DNA of 64,000 nt, taken from Chitinophaga silvisoli (GTDB lineage Bacteria; Bacteroidota; Bacteroidia; Chitinophagales; Chitinophagaceae). Where the stretch lies: assembly GCF_003412465.1 (NCBI RefSeq), contig NZ_QTJV01000003.1:183809-247808 (forward strand), read 5' to 3'. Both the position numbers and the translations under genes were made by a program. The notes beneath the pieces were generated by a model. It saw only the letters and a program-made list of their open reading frames with translations. It searched no databases and was not told where the DNA came from. Positions 53,783 through 62,129 of the stretch are shown here, in pieces; position 1 is the first letter of the stretch; every line of letters begins with the position of its first letter.

Positions 53783-55652
53783 TGCTGCTGGTATTATTGG
53801 TGGAATGATACTGTTCAATCACCTCATGGAAAAAATCCGTCAGGGCTTTTACATGGTGGTCAAAAGAGAATAAGTGTCTTTGGTCCCATATGTTTTTCCT
53901 CACCTGTTCACATCTTTGCTGGTCCTGGAAACAGTCTGCCAGGGAGCTCATATTATCATAGAAATAACCGACATCCAGTTGCTGCATGTAAGATTGGATC
54001 GCTACCATATGCCCCTCGTTCCTTTTCTGTATCATGGGTAGCCCGGCAGCAGCCAGCGTATTCATCCTTGCAGGATAATTGAGATCATTCCAGGAACATT
54101 TTATCAGTTCACCACCATTGAAGCTATCGAATGTGTGCAGCCATCCGGCATCGTATTGCCCAAATTCCGCAGCCCATTGTGCGGGGTCGCAGTGGCTGTG
54201 GAAGTGAATATGATTGGGGGCTACTTCCTGTGCGGTCGTCGCCCAGTCCTTCCATACATTATGGAAATATTCTCCATAGAAGTGTAAGTGTATTTTTTGA
54301 TCCGCCAGGCTTTTTAAGCTATTGGGATCTATGCCAAAAGGCCTTCCCGGCATCACGGTATGAATTTCCCCGTCCTTTTGCGACAGGCGTTCCACCGGTT
54401 CATTGATGAACCAGTCCTTTTTGGGCAGGTCACCATCCATGATAAAAGTGGGTGATTCGAAAGTGATGAACTGAGCATACCAGTCTTTCAGCTGCTCATT
54501 GATAAAGATGGCACCATCAGCATTCGCATACAATTCAATCAGCTCTTTCCACATACCATACTGCCGGGCAAAGAAAGGCCCTTCCTTGAAATGCCAGACA
54601 AAGGGAATCCCTGTTTTGCGCAACAGTACATGATGTGCCAGGGGAATGGCACCATAGTTCAGGAGGGCGTATATAATATCCGGCTTGATAGCGGCAATCC
54701 TTTCCTCCATGCCATCCAGCGGAATGTCTTCAATATTACCAAAAGGTAAGGGGCCAACAGTATTATAAAATTCGGGGCTTGGAATCCAGACACCATAGAG
54801 CTGGTGCCCGTATTCTTCCAGCGCACATATTCTCTCAGCATTGTAGGCCAGTTCGCCCACGATCAGGATCTTTAGCCCTTTCCTGGCTTGAGGGCCCTTA
54901 GGCGTATCCCTGAACTGCTTATACATTTCAGGTTCATCAATTAAATTCCCAACCGTGGAATGATAGCGTAGTGGCCTTGTCACACCATAGTGCCGCTTAT
55001 AAGTATGGATACCGCCCATGGCATTTTCCCTGATCAGTTTATTGCGCTGATGAGGATGCGCTACCCATTCGCAGGTTATTTTGAGGGTGGCCATTCCATT
55101 CTTTGCCATCCCGATACTATCCCAGTACATCCTGTTCAGGTCATCTGTTACCAGTGTATCTCTTTCCATCCATCGTGCAGGCGTTTTCCTGTGTAATACC
55201 TGTACCAGCTGAAACATGTCCCTGGCGGTAAACAAAGTATTGGCATGACCATGGGAAAAGGTATTGTCAGTACCGCTATGCCACATGCCAGACCAGGCCA
55301 TTTCATGATGCCCGCTATTGATCGTGTTGTGCAATGTCTGCAGATGATCGGAGAACCATATGTCATCAGATGGCAGGTAGGCTATCCATGAATAGGTAGC
55401 CGCATCCAAACCCGTATTAATGGCTTTACCCAGACCTGCATTGGTAGAATAGCTGATATACCTGATGCGCGCATCTGAAAGAAATTCCTGTACTATCTCA
55501 TCAGTATAATCAGTAGAACCATCATTCACGATGATCAGTTCCCAATCTGAAAAGGTCTGTAGCTGCGCACTTTTAATGGCACGGGCTATAAACGCACCCT
55601 GGTTGTAAGTGGGCATTATGATAGAAATCCCGTCTATGCGATTCTCTTTCAT
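53766..55652 (-). CDS. Two-domain glycosyltransferase: GT2 fused to GT-B-like domain
   Basis: A 628-aa protein. Residues about 5-230 are a GT-A fold of family GT2: IIMPTYNQGAFIARAI, LIIVNDGSTDYT, and the metal-binding YLPSDDIW. Residues about 260-610 form a second, GT-B-like domain: KILIVGELAYNAERI, a central HTVMPGRPFGIDPN and a late DAGWLHTFDSFNGGELIKCSWNDLNYPARMNTLAAAGLP, similar to the acceptor/donor region of GT4-type enzymes. Two transfer activities or a bound acceptor domain are possible. Part of the cluster by spacing on both sides. Confidence 0.85.
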   Translation of the reverse strand: MKENRIDGISIIMPTYNQGAFIARAIKSAQLQTFSDWELIIVNDGSTDYTDEIVQEFLSDARIRYISYSTNAGLGKAINTGLDAATYSWIAYLPSDDIWFSDHLQTLHNTINSGHHEMAWSGMWHSGTDNTFSHGHANTLFTARDMFQLVQVLHRKTPARWMERDTLVTDDLNRMYWDSIGMAKNGMATLKITCEWVAHPHQRNKLIRENAMGGIHTYKRHYGVTRPLRYHSTVGNLIDEPEMYKQFRDTPKGPQARKGLKILIVGELAYNAERICALEEYGHQLYGVWIPSPEFYNTVGPLPFGNIEDIPLDGMEERIAAIKPDIIYALLNYGAIPLAHHVLLRKTGIPFVWHFKEGPFFARQYGMWKELIELYANADGAIFINEQLKDWYAQFITFESPTFIMDGDLPKKDWFINEPVERLSQKDGEIHTVMPGRPFGIDPNSLKSLADQKIHLHFYGEYFHNVWKDWATTAQEVAPNHIHFHSHCDPAQWAAEFGQYDAGWLHTFDSFNGGELIKCSWNDLNYPARMNTLAAAGLPMIQKRNEGHMVAIQSYMQQLDVGYFYDNMSSLADCFQDQQRCEQVRKNIWDQRHLFSFDHHVKALTDFFHEVIEQYHSTNNTSSNGKAL

Positions 55653-55660
55653 AGGCTACA

Positions 55661-57112
55661 TTATTGAAAATGGATATGAACACACTTGTTTACATTCAGC
55701 TTCTTCAACGCGGACAATACGAGGGAATGATAATCGCTCAGTGCAGCGTTTACATCCGGTCCGCTGAAAGCGCTTGCAACTGCTTCCAGCAGTGCACCAA
55801 ATGTTATTTTTTCTTCAAGACAGGCAAGAATGACATAGTCGAGAGGTTCTAACAGCGATGCTTTATAGCGCCCTTCAACTACGTCTGGCAGAATAGTAAC
55901 CTGGAACGTATCATCGATGTTGGCAAATTCCAGTGCTGTTTCCTCAAAGAGGAAGTTGCCTACCTGCGTACTCAGTCCGGCGATTTTTATCAGCGGATCT
56001 CTTTCAATCATCACCTCATTATCCGGTTGCAGAAAGAAGCGGTTACTCTGAAGACCTGCATAATCTCTTTGCAGGAGTGCTGTTTCTTCACGCAGCAGTA
56101 GGTCTTTATCAAGTGTGTTTAGCAGGACGTTAAAATCCGATACATCTTCAATGATCTCCGGCCATACCATATCATCTGATACGGGTACTGCTTTTTTGAA
56201 CACAGGTGTATCGATTACAGTCTGCATATCCGGCAGAACAATAGTATTGAACAACTCTTTTATACGGTAGAAATATTCAGGGTATTCCGCCAGTAGGAAC
56301 CTCGTCATCAGGTTACAGGCCATTGCATTGCGTTTATGCTGGCCCAGTAAATGGATGTATCCTGTAGTGTATGGCAGGGTAGTAAAGTCACCTATTTCAT
56401 CGTAGAGGTAGCCATTATCAGTATATTCTTTTTCAAGTAGACCATGGATCTGCTTTTTCTCGCGGGCCGCCATATGGCAGAAGAGCACCTGTTCAAACAC
56501 GATGTTGAAATCGATAAGCGTCTGATCCGACAGTTTGCTCAGGTCATTCTTATCTACCATGTCAAAGGCCAGCTGGCAATATCTTTTATAAAATGCATGG
56601 TCTGTACCTCCCATGATACCGGCGTTGCAGCTGCCGATGTCAGTTGGCGATGTCCTTAAATCGAAGGCTTCCGGCAGGTAATTCAGTTCTGCAATGATAG
56701 GTCTGAATTTATGTGCATAATACCCTGTTGCCAGTTCAGTATTCTGTGTAATCAGTGGAGCTTCCAGCAGGGCAGGAGGGAAGGGTTTCCAGATGAACAC
56801 ATCACCATCTACATGTACAAAAGGAGTATCCTGCAGGGAATAGGCTTTTATCTTAGCAAGTGCCCACAGTTCCTTTTTATAGGTATTGAGCTCGTCCATC
56901 ACCACATGAACCTTGGTATATGGCAGTTGTAGTTTCCCGATCAGCCAGTCATAGCCAGTTTGATCGGTATATAGTTCCACATGGTCGTAGTGTTCCCTGA
57001 GCTTAAGGCAACTGAGTGCCCAGGCCATCAGGTGATGCTGTGGTGAAATCCAGCCAGCAGTATCTTTGCTGATATCACGGTCTGCAGACCAGAAAGATTG
57101 GATAATTTTCAT
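55661..57112 (-). CDS. DUF6734-like putative glycosyltransferase with extra C-terminal domain
   Basis: A 483-aa protein. The N-terminal part (about 1-290) resembles DUF6734/GT8-type enzymes: MKIIQSFWS, the phrase HVDGDVFIWKP with a DxD metal motif, and GSCNAGIMGG. The last roughly 170 residues are different: hydrophobic-patterned with LDYVILACLEEKITFGALLEAVASAF, suggesting a small winged-helix-like (PqqD-like) fold; that is inference. Spacing to the neighbours is 8 and 7 bp, so it belongs to the operon. Confidence 0.7.
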   Translation of the reverse strand: MKIIQSFWSADRDISKDTAGWISPQHHLMAWALSCLKLREHYDHVELYTDQTGYDWLIGKLQLPYTKVHVVMDELNTYKKELWALAKIKAYSLQDTPFVHVDGDVFIWKPFPPALLEAPLITQNTELATGYYAHKFRPIIAELNYLPEAFDLRTSPTDIGSCNAGIMGGTDHAFYKRYCQLAFDMVDKNDLSKLSDQTLIDFNIVFEQVLFCHMAAREKKQIHGLLEKEYTDNGYLYDEIGDFTTLPYTTGYIHLLGQHKRNAMACNLMTRFLLAEYPEYFYRIKELFNTIVLPDMQTVIDTPVFKKAVPVSDDMVWPEIIEDVSDFNVLLNTLDKDLLLREETALLQRDYAGLQSNRFFLQPDNEVMIERDPLIKIAGLSTQVGNFLFEETALEFANIDDTFQVTILPDVVEGRYKASLLEPLDYVILACLEEKITFGALLEAVASAFSGPDVNAALSDYHSLVLSALKKLNVNKCVHIHFQ

Positions 57113-57119
57113 GCTGCGG

Positions 57120-58172
57120 TCATTGAATTTCTACGTTATTTAAAAGCAGGTCTATCCGTTCCCTCATCCGGACGAAGTCTTCCTGCATGGTGGCCATTTG
57201 CTGCTGGAGGGCAGGCTGAAATTGTTGCCTGAGGGCTTTCAGTTGGCCGGACATAGCCGGGTCCTGGAAATGCGATGCCAGCGAGGCATTGATATCATCC
57301 AGCAGGTCCTGATTGATCAGGCGATGCCGGGTATAGAAAAGATGGATCATGGGTTGGTTCATCACGGCCCATTTGTGATAGTGCTCGTCCCTGCATTTCA
57401 GGAAGACGATCATTTCGTCGGTGGTCGAGTTAAAGTCTTCCGGTACGAAGCTGAGCCAGAATTCCTTTTCAAACAGCATACAACCAATAGAGTAATACAC
57501 GGAGAGCGGGATTTCTTTCACCGGCAGTGGATGTGTAATATCGATGAAGCGGGGTAGATCCAACGATGTCCACTGATGTACCCAGCGCGCTATGTAAGGA
57601 TAATGCCACAGGGTGCCAAAGTCCTGGTAGTCCATCCGGCCGGCCTCCGTTACCCGTCTGCCACCCCATCCGGTATGGGTTTGGTAGCCATGAAGCTGAT
57701 TGTATTCCTCCCATTTGTCGTAGAGGGTAATCAGTTCTTCGGTCGCCCAGCAGTTATTGTTGATCAGGCCAGTGACGAAGCCTGTCCGCTGCCTGCCGGC
57801 GGCAGCTTTGTAAGCAGCCAGCAGTTCTGGTAGCCAGTTAGGTTTTATTGGAATGATATCATCATCTATTTTGCAGATGTACCGGGTATCTTTCAGCTGG
57901 GGATATGTTTCCAGTACTTCCCTAATGGCGAAATAGGGCTCAGCGGGTGCACATAAGGGTTTCACCACGAACCTGTTTTGTGGTTGAGCTGCACACCAGG
58001 TACGGGCTACATATTCAGTGATGCCGCTCCTTAGTGCATTGTCACCATTCAGGATGATAATTACTTTTTCTCCATTCAGCACAGTATGGTTCAGGGCACC
58101 CAATGTAAGCTGCAATGATTCGTAGTCCTTGCAGGCCAGTACAATTATAGCAATCTCATTATCAGCTTTCAT
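57120..58172 (-). CDS. GT-A-fold glycosyltransferase
   Basis: A 350-aa protein with a nucleotide-sugar transferase pattern: IAIIVLACKDYESLQLTLGAL at the start, VIIILNGDNA, and a metal site KIDDDIIPIKP. The last 60 residues form a Gln-rich helix (MSGQLKALRQQFQPALQQQMATMQEDFVRMRERIDLL), probably a coiled coil. No signal or membrane helix, so it is cytoplasmic. It lies 4 bp after the TlpA-like gene in transcription order. Third of the cluster's glycosyltransferases. Confidence 0.82.
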   Translation of the reverse strand: MKADNEIAIIVLACKDYESLQLTLGALNHTVLNGEKVIIILNGDNALRSGITEYVARTWCAAQPQNRFVVKPLCAPAEPYFAIREVLETYPQLKDTRYICKIDDDIIPIKPNWLPELLAAYKAAAGRQRTGFVTGLINNNCWATEELITLYDKWEEYNQLHGYQTHTGWGGRRVTEAGRMDYQDFGTLWHYPYIARWVHQWTSLDLPRFIDITHPLPVKEIPLSVYYSIGCMLFEKEFWLSFVPEDFNSTTDEMIVFLKCRDEHYHKWAVMNQPMIHLFYTRHRLINQDLLDDINASLASHFQDPAMSGQLKALRQQFQPALQQQMATMQEDFVRMRERIDLLLNNVEIQ

Positions 58173-58176
58173 ACTA

Positions 58177-59337
58177 TCAGTTAATGCTTTTCAGGAAATC
58201 GTCCAGCTCTCTGTCGTAAATATTGGTCCGTACAATTTTGCCGTTCCGGTCTACCAGCACATTAGCCGGGATGACGCTCAATTGCAGGAATTCAGATAGG
58301 GGAGAGCTGGTAGCTTTCAGGTCGCTGACCTGCAGCCAGGGCATTTTGTCATTGATTACTGCGATTTTCCATGCTTCTGCAGCCTGGTCCAGTGAGAAGC
58401 CAACCAATGCCACGTCTTTCTTTTTCAACAGTGGTGTCATTCCTTTCAGGCGTTCATTCACTCTCCTGCAGGGGCCACACCAGCTGGCCCAGAACTCTAC
58501 GAGGGTATATTGTTGCTTTTTGAAGAATGCTTTATCCAGCATCACTTTCCTGAGTGCGGTATCAATAGTGGCAGTGGCGGGGAATACGCCAGCTTCGTTG
58601 TTCTTAAAAACAGATGGTTCGCTGGCTTTTGATTCCCTGGAAGCAATCATACGGCTGTAAAAGTTCTTACCGTAGAAAGTTTGCCTGATGGAATCAGAAA
58701 ATGTATTGTAAATGCTGATATAATTTTCATAGTTGAAGTCCGGTGCGCCTGGAATAATGTAGGCAGCGATGTAACTGTCAGGATGATCAGTTGCAAGTTG
58801 GTGGTAGGCTGCAGCTATAGCCTGGTCAGCCTCCTGGATAGCAGATTTATAATACAGGCTGCTATCTGGATTCGTACAATTCTGGAGAGCAGTGGTTAGC
58901 TGATTACGCTTTAACTGCAGGTCCCTTTTCACATCATAGAAATTGCTCCATGCATTATAAAAGGGAGATTGGGTACTAATATTGCTTTCATAGACCCGGT
59001 GGGTACTATCGGCAATTTTTAATTCAAGCGTGTATTGATAGGTACTATTGTCAAGTAGTATCAGGTCGCCACCATACTTATACTCAATCATGGCAATGGA
59101 GGGGTAAGGAATGTTGCCCTCAAGGTGGAAGCTGCCATCTTGTACCTTAACAGTATCTTTCCTGGGTATATTGAGAAAGTTCAGTACAATGATATCATCA
59201 TTTTTAATACTGTTTTTTGTTTTTGTGTCCGCGGTATTGTTGATATGACCATTAATATTAAATCTTAACTGGCCTGCTACATCTTTAGCGAAAAAGATCA
59301 TTAGCCATAAGCAAATCCATTGGGCATTTCTCGTCAT
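58177..59337 (-). CDS. TlpA-like thioredoxin protein with DUF4369-like domain
   Basis: A 386-aa exported protein: signal peptide (ICLWLMIFFAKDVAGQ), an N-terminal DUF4369-like beta domain (about 25-130), a helical linker and a C-terminal thioredoxin fold with CxxC at Cys287-Gly-Pro-Cys290 in FWASWCGPCRR. Such TlpA/ResA-like proteins act in the periplasm as thiol oxidoreductases. In the cluster it could isomerise or reduce disulfides of the Cys-rich peptide, comparable to BdbA in the sublancin operon. A terminator hairpin lies between it and the precursor gene. Confidence 0.88.
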   Translation of the reverse strand: MTRNAQWICLWLMIFFAKDVAGQLRFNINGHINNTADTKTKNSIKNDDIIVLNFLNIPRKDTVKVQDGSFHLEGNIPYPSIAMIEYKYGGDLILLDNSTYQYTLELKIADSTHRVYESNISTQSPFYNAWSNFYDVKRDLQLKRNQLTTALQNCTNPDSSLYYKSAIQEADQAIAAAYHQLATDHPDSYIAAYIIPGAPDFNYENYISIYNTFSDSIRQTFYGKNFYSRMIASRESKASEPSVFKNNEAGVFPATATIDTALRKVMLDKAFFKKQQYTLVEFWASWCGPCRRVNERLKGMTPLLKKKDVALVGFSLDQAAEAWKIAVINDKMPWLQVSDLKATSSPLSEFLQLSVIPANVLVDRNGKIVRTNIYDRELDDFLKSIN

Positions 59338-59345
59338 GATATTTC

Positions 59346-59388
59346 ATTTTATTAAAAGAAAAATAAGGGTGCACGGGCACCCTTATTT
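59346..59388 (-). terminator. Terminator after the precursor gene
   Basis: A perfect 12-bp stem (59361-59372 with 59377-59388) closed by ACGG; on the minus strand it is followed by CTTTTAATAAAAT. It lies in the 57-bp gap between precursor and the TlpA-like gene and would limit read-through to the enzyme genes. Confidence 0.8.
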
Positions 59389-59394
59389 CGCTTA

Positions 59395-59700
59395 TCAGGA
59401 AGCTGAAGTGAAGAGGTAGCTGTAGCTTTTGCAATCGCCACCCGCCTGGTTTGCACCAGTGCAATAGGTAGAGCAGTTGCTTTGGCAGTCGCCGCTGGTT
59501 GTCCAGGAATTACTGATGTTGGAAGGCAGCGTAAGGGTAACCCCTGTTGAACTTTTCAGCGTACAGGAACATGAGGTTGTTGCACCGCATCCACCGCCGC
59601 CGCATCCACCACCGCAACCGGCATAGATTTTCTTCATTTGCTCGCGGTTTAATAACTCAGATACGCTTAGGCCGAGGGTGTCTAATTTTAATTTTTTCAT
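59395..59700 (-). CDS. Cys-rich RiPP precursor peptide with GG-type leader
   Basis: A 101-aa peptide. Residues 1-28 form a leader of the GG-Bacteroidales natural-product type (LKLDTLGLSVSELLNREQM, then KKIYAG). Cleavage is expected after Ala27-Gly28 or within the next GG (30-31). The core is Gly/Ser/Thr/Asn-rich with nine Cys at 29, 33, 38, 44, 46, 72, 76, 80 and 90. The first Cys cluster is embedded in CGGGCGGGGCG. No Lys-rich or amphipathic bacteriocin helix is seen. The neighbours are oxidoreductases, glycosyltransferases and a C39 exporter, so it is the likely substrate of the whole cluster. Confidence 0.85.
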   Translation of the reverse strand: MKKLKLDTLGLSVSELLNREQMKKIYAGCGGGCGGGGCGATTSCSCTLKSSTGVTLTLPSNISNSWTTSGDCQSNCSTYCTGANQAGGDCKSYSYLFTSAS

Positions 59701-59733
59701 CTTTGAGATTTGAGTAAGTTGTGAAATCTGAGA

Positions 59734-59755
59734 CTTTATCCCATCCTGGATAAAG
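59734..59755 (-). other. Hairpin in the leader of the precursor gene
   Basis: CTTTATCC (59734-59741) pairs perfectly with GGATAAAG (59748-59755). It lies between the VKOR-fusion stop and the precursor start and has no following T-run, so a processing or stabilising element is as likely as a terminator. Confidence 0.45.
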
Positions 59756-59782
59756 AATATTTCTTCCTGTTATTACTCGAGT

Positions 59783-61399
59783 TTAAACTGAAAGAAAATA
59801 TTTTAGATCCGCTACACTGTACATTTCAGGCAGCTGATATCCATTTACAAAGAGGGTAGGCGTAAAAGAGATTTCCATTTTTTTACACCATTCATGCATC
59901 GCAGCTATTTTTTCTCCCTGGGTATTAACAGCCCCGTTTACAGGGTGCGCAGCTGCAAATGTTTCAAAGTTTTTCATCGCTGGCAGGTACCAGTCATCCA
60001 GTGCCTGGCGGGTTGCAGTTTCGTTATTGTTTTCCGCAATAGCCAAAAGTTGTGCAACTGGCAGGTTGTTGGGGTCTTTTTCATGTCCGCTTGCAGTAAA
60101 AATAATCTGTAACTGTAAGTCCGGATTGTTATGCAGTAAGCGCTCCAGCTCCGGATGTGCCTGTGCACAAGGCCCACAATAAGGACTGCATACTTTCGTG
60201 ATTTTATAAGGCGCGTCAGGGTTGCCTAAAGTGATCCCTAATCCGGCAGTCGTTTCCGTGATCTGCTTTTGCTTGCCAAGCAAGGCTTCGAAGATCTGCG
60301 CATTGTTTTTAAGCCTTTGTAAGCGAATGCTGTTCCCCCTGTTTGCTTTCGCCCCTTTCATAGCAGGCAGCAGCAGCTGCAGTATCAGGAAGGATACCAG
60401 GAAAGCAGCCAGAACGCTTATCACATCTGCCATCCCGAATGAAACAGGGGTATATAATCTGCCCAGTATCACAGTAATGAATTGCGTGGCCAGCACTGCC
60501 TGTACAGCAAGGCATAATACACACCATTGCTTAACGACTACACCCTGGTAATACAGAGAAAAAGCAACGTATGGAAAAGCAGCAATACTGAACCAGGATA
60601 AGATCGTAAGTACCGGTAAATGGTAAACACTATGACAGAGTAATGTGATTAGTCCGCCCGCGAAATAGGTCATACCGATTACACTCCAGCTGATGCCAAA
60701 AATACCGGACGCATTTGAATGTATGACAGCATCACAGTTTGTCTTTTTCCCTCCTGTGCATATCTGCTGCAGGAAAGGGTTTGTGCGGTCTACATCATGA
60801 TAAATGAGCAATGCGCTGACCACTGTACCAATCAATGCAAGCACGGTATAAATAATAGGAAATATAGCAGCTGTTCCCACTTGTATAAAGGTGAGGATGC
60901 AGGCAAGAAAAGTAATAGCTGGAACTGCTGATACAGCAAGCCATTGTAATAAGGAAGCTATTTTTTCTCTTTGCCTTAATTGGCTGTATCCCTGTTCGCC
61001 AGAGCTTTCAGAGGTTTCAGCCAGCATTACTACGCCAGTAAATACTTTGCTGAAATCATCAATGGCAACCTTTTCCCGCTTATGTTTTACAGGATGCATG
61101 AACTCTACAGCGTCTGCTGTGGCAGTTTCAATTACAGCAAATTGTTCCCCTTCTGGTGCTTTAATTTGTGCGATTAATGGAACAGGTAATTGCGGGATTT
61201 GTCCTGCATTTACTTTCACCGATATGTTATTGATACTATAGTCATTCAATACATCACTGATGGCTAGCAAACTGGGATAATCAGGATGTACTTCCAATGA
61301 ATGCTTCAATGTCCTGTCAGTAACAGGAACCTGCAAAAGCCTGCAAAATAATATCGTGCTTGCTTCGCAATTGGGCAAATAGGAGATAGGAGCTCGCAT
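59783..61399 (-). CDS. C39-like/VKOR/DsbA fusion thiol oxidoreductase
   Basis: A 538-aa membrane protein with three parts. Residues 1-125 resemble a C39 peptidase fold (YLPNCEASTILFCRLLQV, HPDYPSLLAISDVLN), with Cys11 present but no His where C39 peptidases have it (EGEQFAVIE), so probably inactive. Residues about 145-345 are a VKOR four-helix domain with Cys214, Cys222 and the active pair Cys293/Cys296 (WCVLC). Residues about 380-538 are a DsbA-like thioredoxin with the CSPYCGPC motif (Cys408-Cys411). VKOR-DsbA fusions make disulfides in the periplasm. It is the first gene of the cluster. Confidence 0.9.
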   Translation of the reverse strand: MRAPISYLPNCEASTILFCRLLQVPVTDRTLKHSLEVHPDYPSLLAISDVLNDYSINNISVKVNAGQIPQLPVPLIAQIKAPEGEQFAVIETATADAVEFMHPVKHKREKVAIDDFSKVFTGVVMLAETSESSGEQGYSQLRQREKIASLLQWLAVSAVPAITFLACILTFIQVGTAAIFPIIYTVLALIGTVVSALLIYHDVDRTNPFLQQICTGGKKTNCDAVIHSNASGIFGISWSVIGMTYFAGGLITLLCHSVYHLPVLTILSWFSIAAFPYVAFSLYYQGVVVKQWCVLCLAVQAVLATQFITVILGRLYTPVSFGMADVISVLAAFLVSFLILQLLLPAMKGAKANRGNSIRLQRLKNNAQIFEALLGKQKQITETTAGLGITLGNPDAPYKITKVCSPYCGPCAQAHPELERLLHNNPDLQLQIIFTASGHEKDPNNLPVAQLLAIAENNNETATRQALDDWYLPAMKNFETFAAAHPVNGAVNTQGEKIAAMHEWCKKMEISFTPTLFVNGYQLPEMYSVADLKYFLSV

Positions 61400-61884
61400 C
61401 TTAAATCGGGTTAAGAAGATTCAGATAGCATGGTTCAAATATGCAGGTACATAGCATCCCCCTGACCTGACTCTATTAGTGAGCTGGCAGTGCTATCCTC
61501 TAACAAAATTTATGTCTTACAGGGCTTGCATTAACGACTATTCATACCAGCATGGTGAAGGTATACAGCAGTTAAAACATCGCATTAATGTGGCTTACGA
61601 TAAAAAAAAGAAATAGGTCATAATTGAGAAATTGTGGGTTATTCTTTTTGACAATTTTGATGCTTACGCAAACGTGGAACTATATTTTGCATTTCAAGTA
61701 TGGAACTGATAACAGGAATGCAAAACGAATATAGAAACAAAAATTTAAAATCCAAATAGTCTTAAATACTTTTAACAAATTCAATTAGGTTGAAATATGA
61801 GGGAATTCAAAACGCTTGTCATGGTGCAAACTCAACATTAACTAAACTCCACTCCCGGCAAAAAAAGAGTAATCGAAAAAAAAA
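61400..61884. other. AT-rich intergenic region upstream of the RiPP-type cluster
   Basis: About 485 bp with no convincing gene on either strand. It must hold the cluster's promoter. The best -7-like word on the minus strand is CATATTTG (61436-61443), one base off consensus, without a -33 box. Long A- and T-runs are present. No second precursor-like small ORF was found. Confidence 0.5.
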
Positions 61885-61914
61885 TTGGCAAATTCCAGAA
61901 ATATTTTACATTTG
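61885..61914 (+). promoter_or_regulatory. Promoter of tRNA-Ala
   Basis: TTG at 61885-61887 and TACATTTG at 61907-61914 are separated by 19 bp, the canonical Bacteroidota arrangement. The predicted start near 61921 lies 8 bp before the tRNA. Confidence 0.8.
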
Positions 61915-61928
61915 CAACCTCGACAACA

Positions 61929-62003
<75 letters not shown>

Positions 62004-62009
62004 AAGATT

Positions 62010-62057
62010 AAAAAGCCTTAAAGTGTTTATCGGTAAGCATTTTAAGGCTTTTTTGCG
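62010..62057 (+). terminator. Terminator after tRNA-Ala
   Basis: AAAAAGCCTTAAA (62010-62022) pairs with TTTAAGGCTTTTT (62041-62053); the run of T continues to 62054. Confidence 0.85.
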
Positions 62058-62129
62058 TTTTATAAGGTTTGTAGTTTTCCCGGATACCCATACAAATACC
62101 TGCCCTTTCACCTGCAAAACTGGTCAGAA

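Noticed and set aside
52655..58172. Ordinary exopolysaccharide locus
   Set aside because: No Wzx/Wzy, initiating transferase or chain-length gene is present, and the genes are tightly packed with a peptide exporter and precursor; still the main alternative if the peptide proves unmodified.
49049..61399. Lanthipeptide, radical-SAM peptide or graspetide cluster
   Set aside because: No LanB/LanC/LanM, radical-SAM (CxxxCxxC with SPASM) or ATP-grasp gene is present; glycosyltransferases and thiol oxidoreductases fit better.
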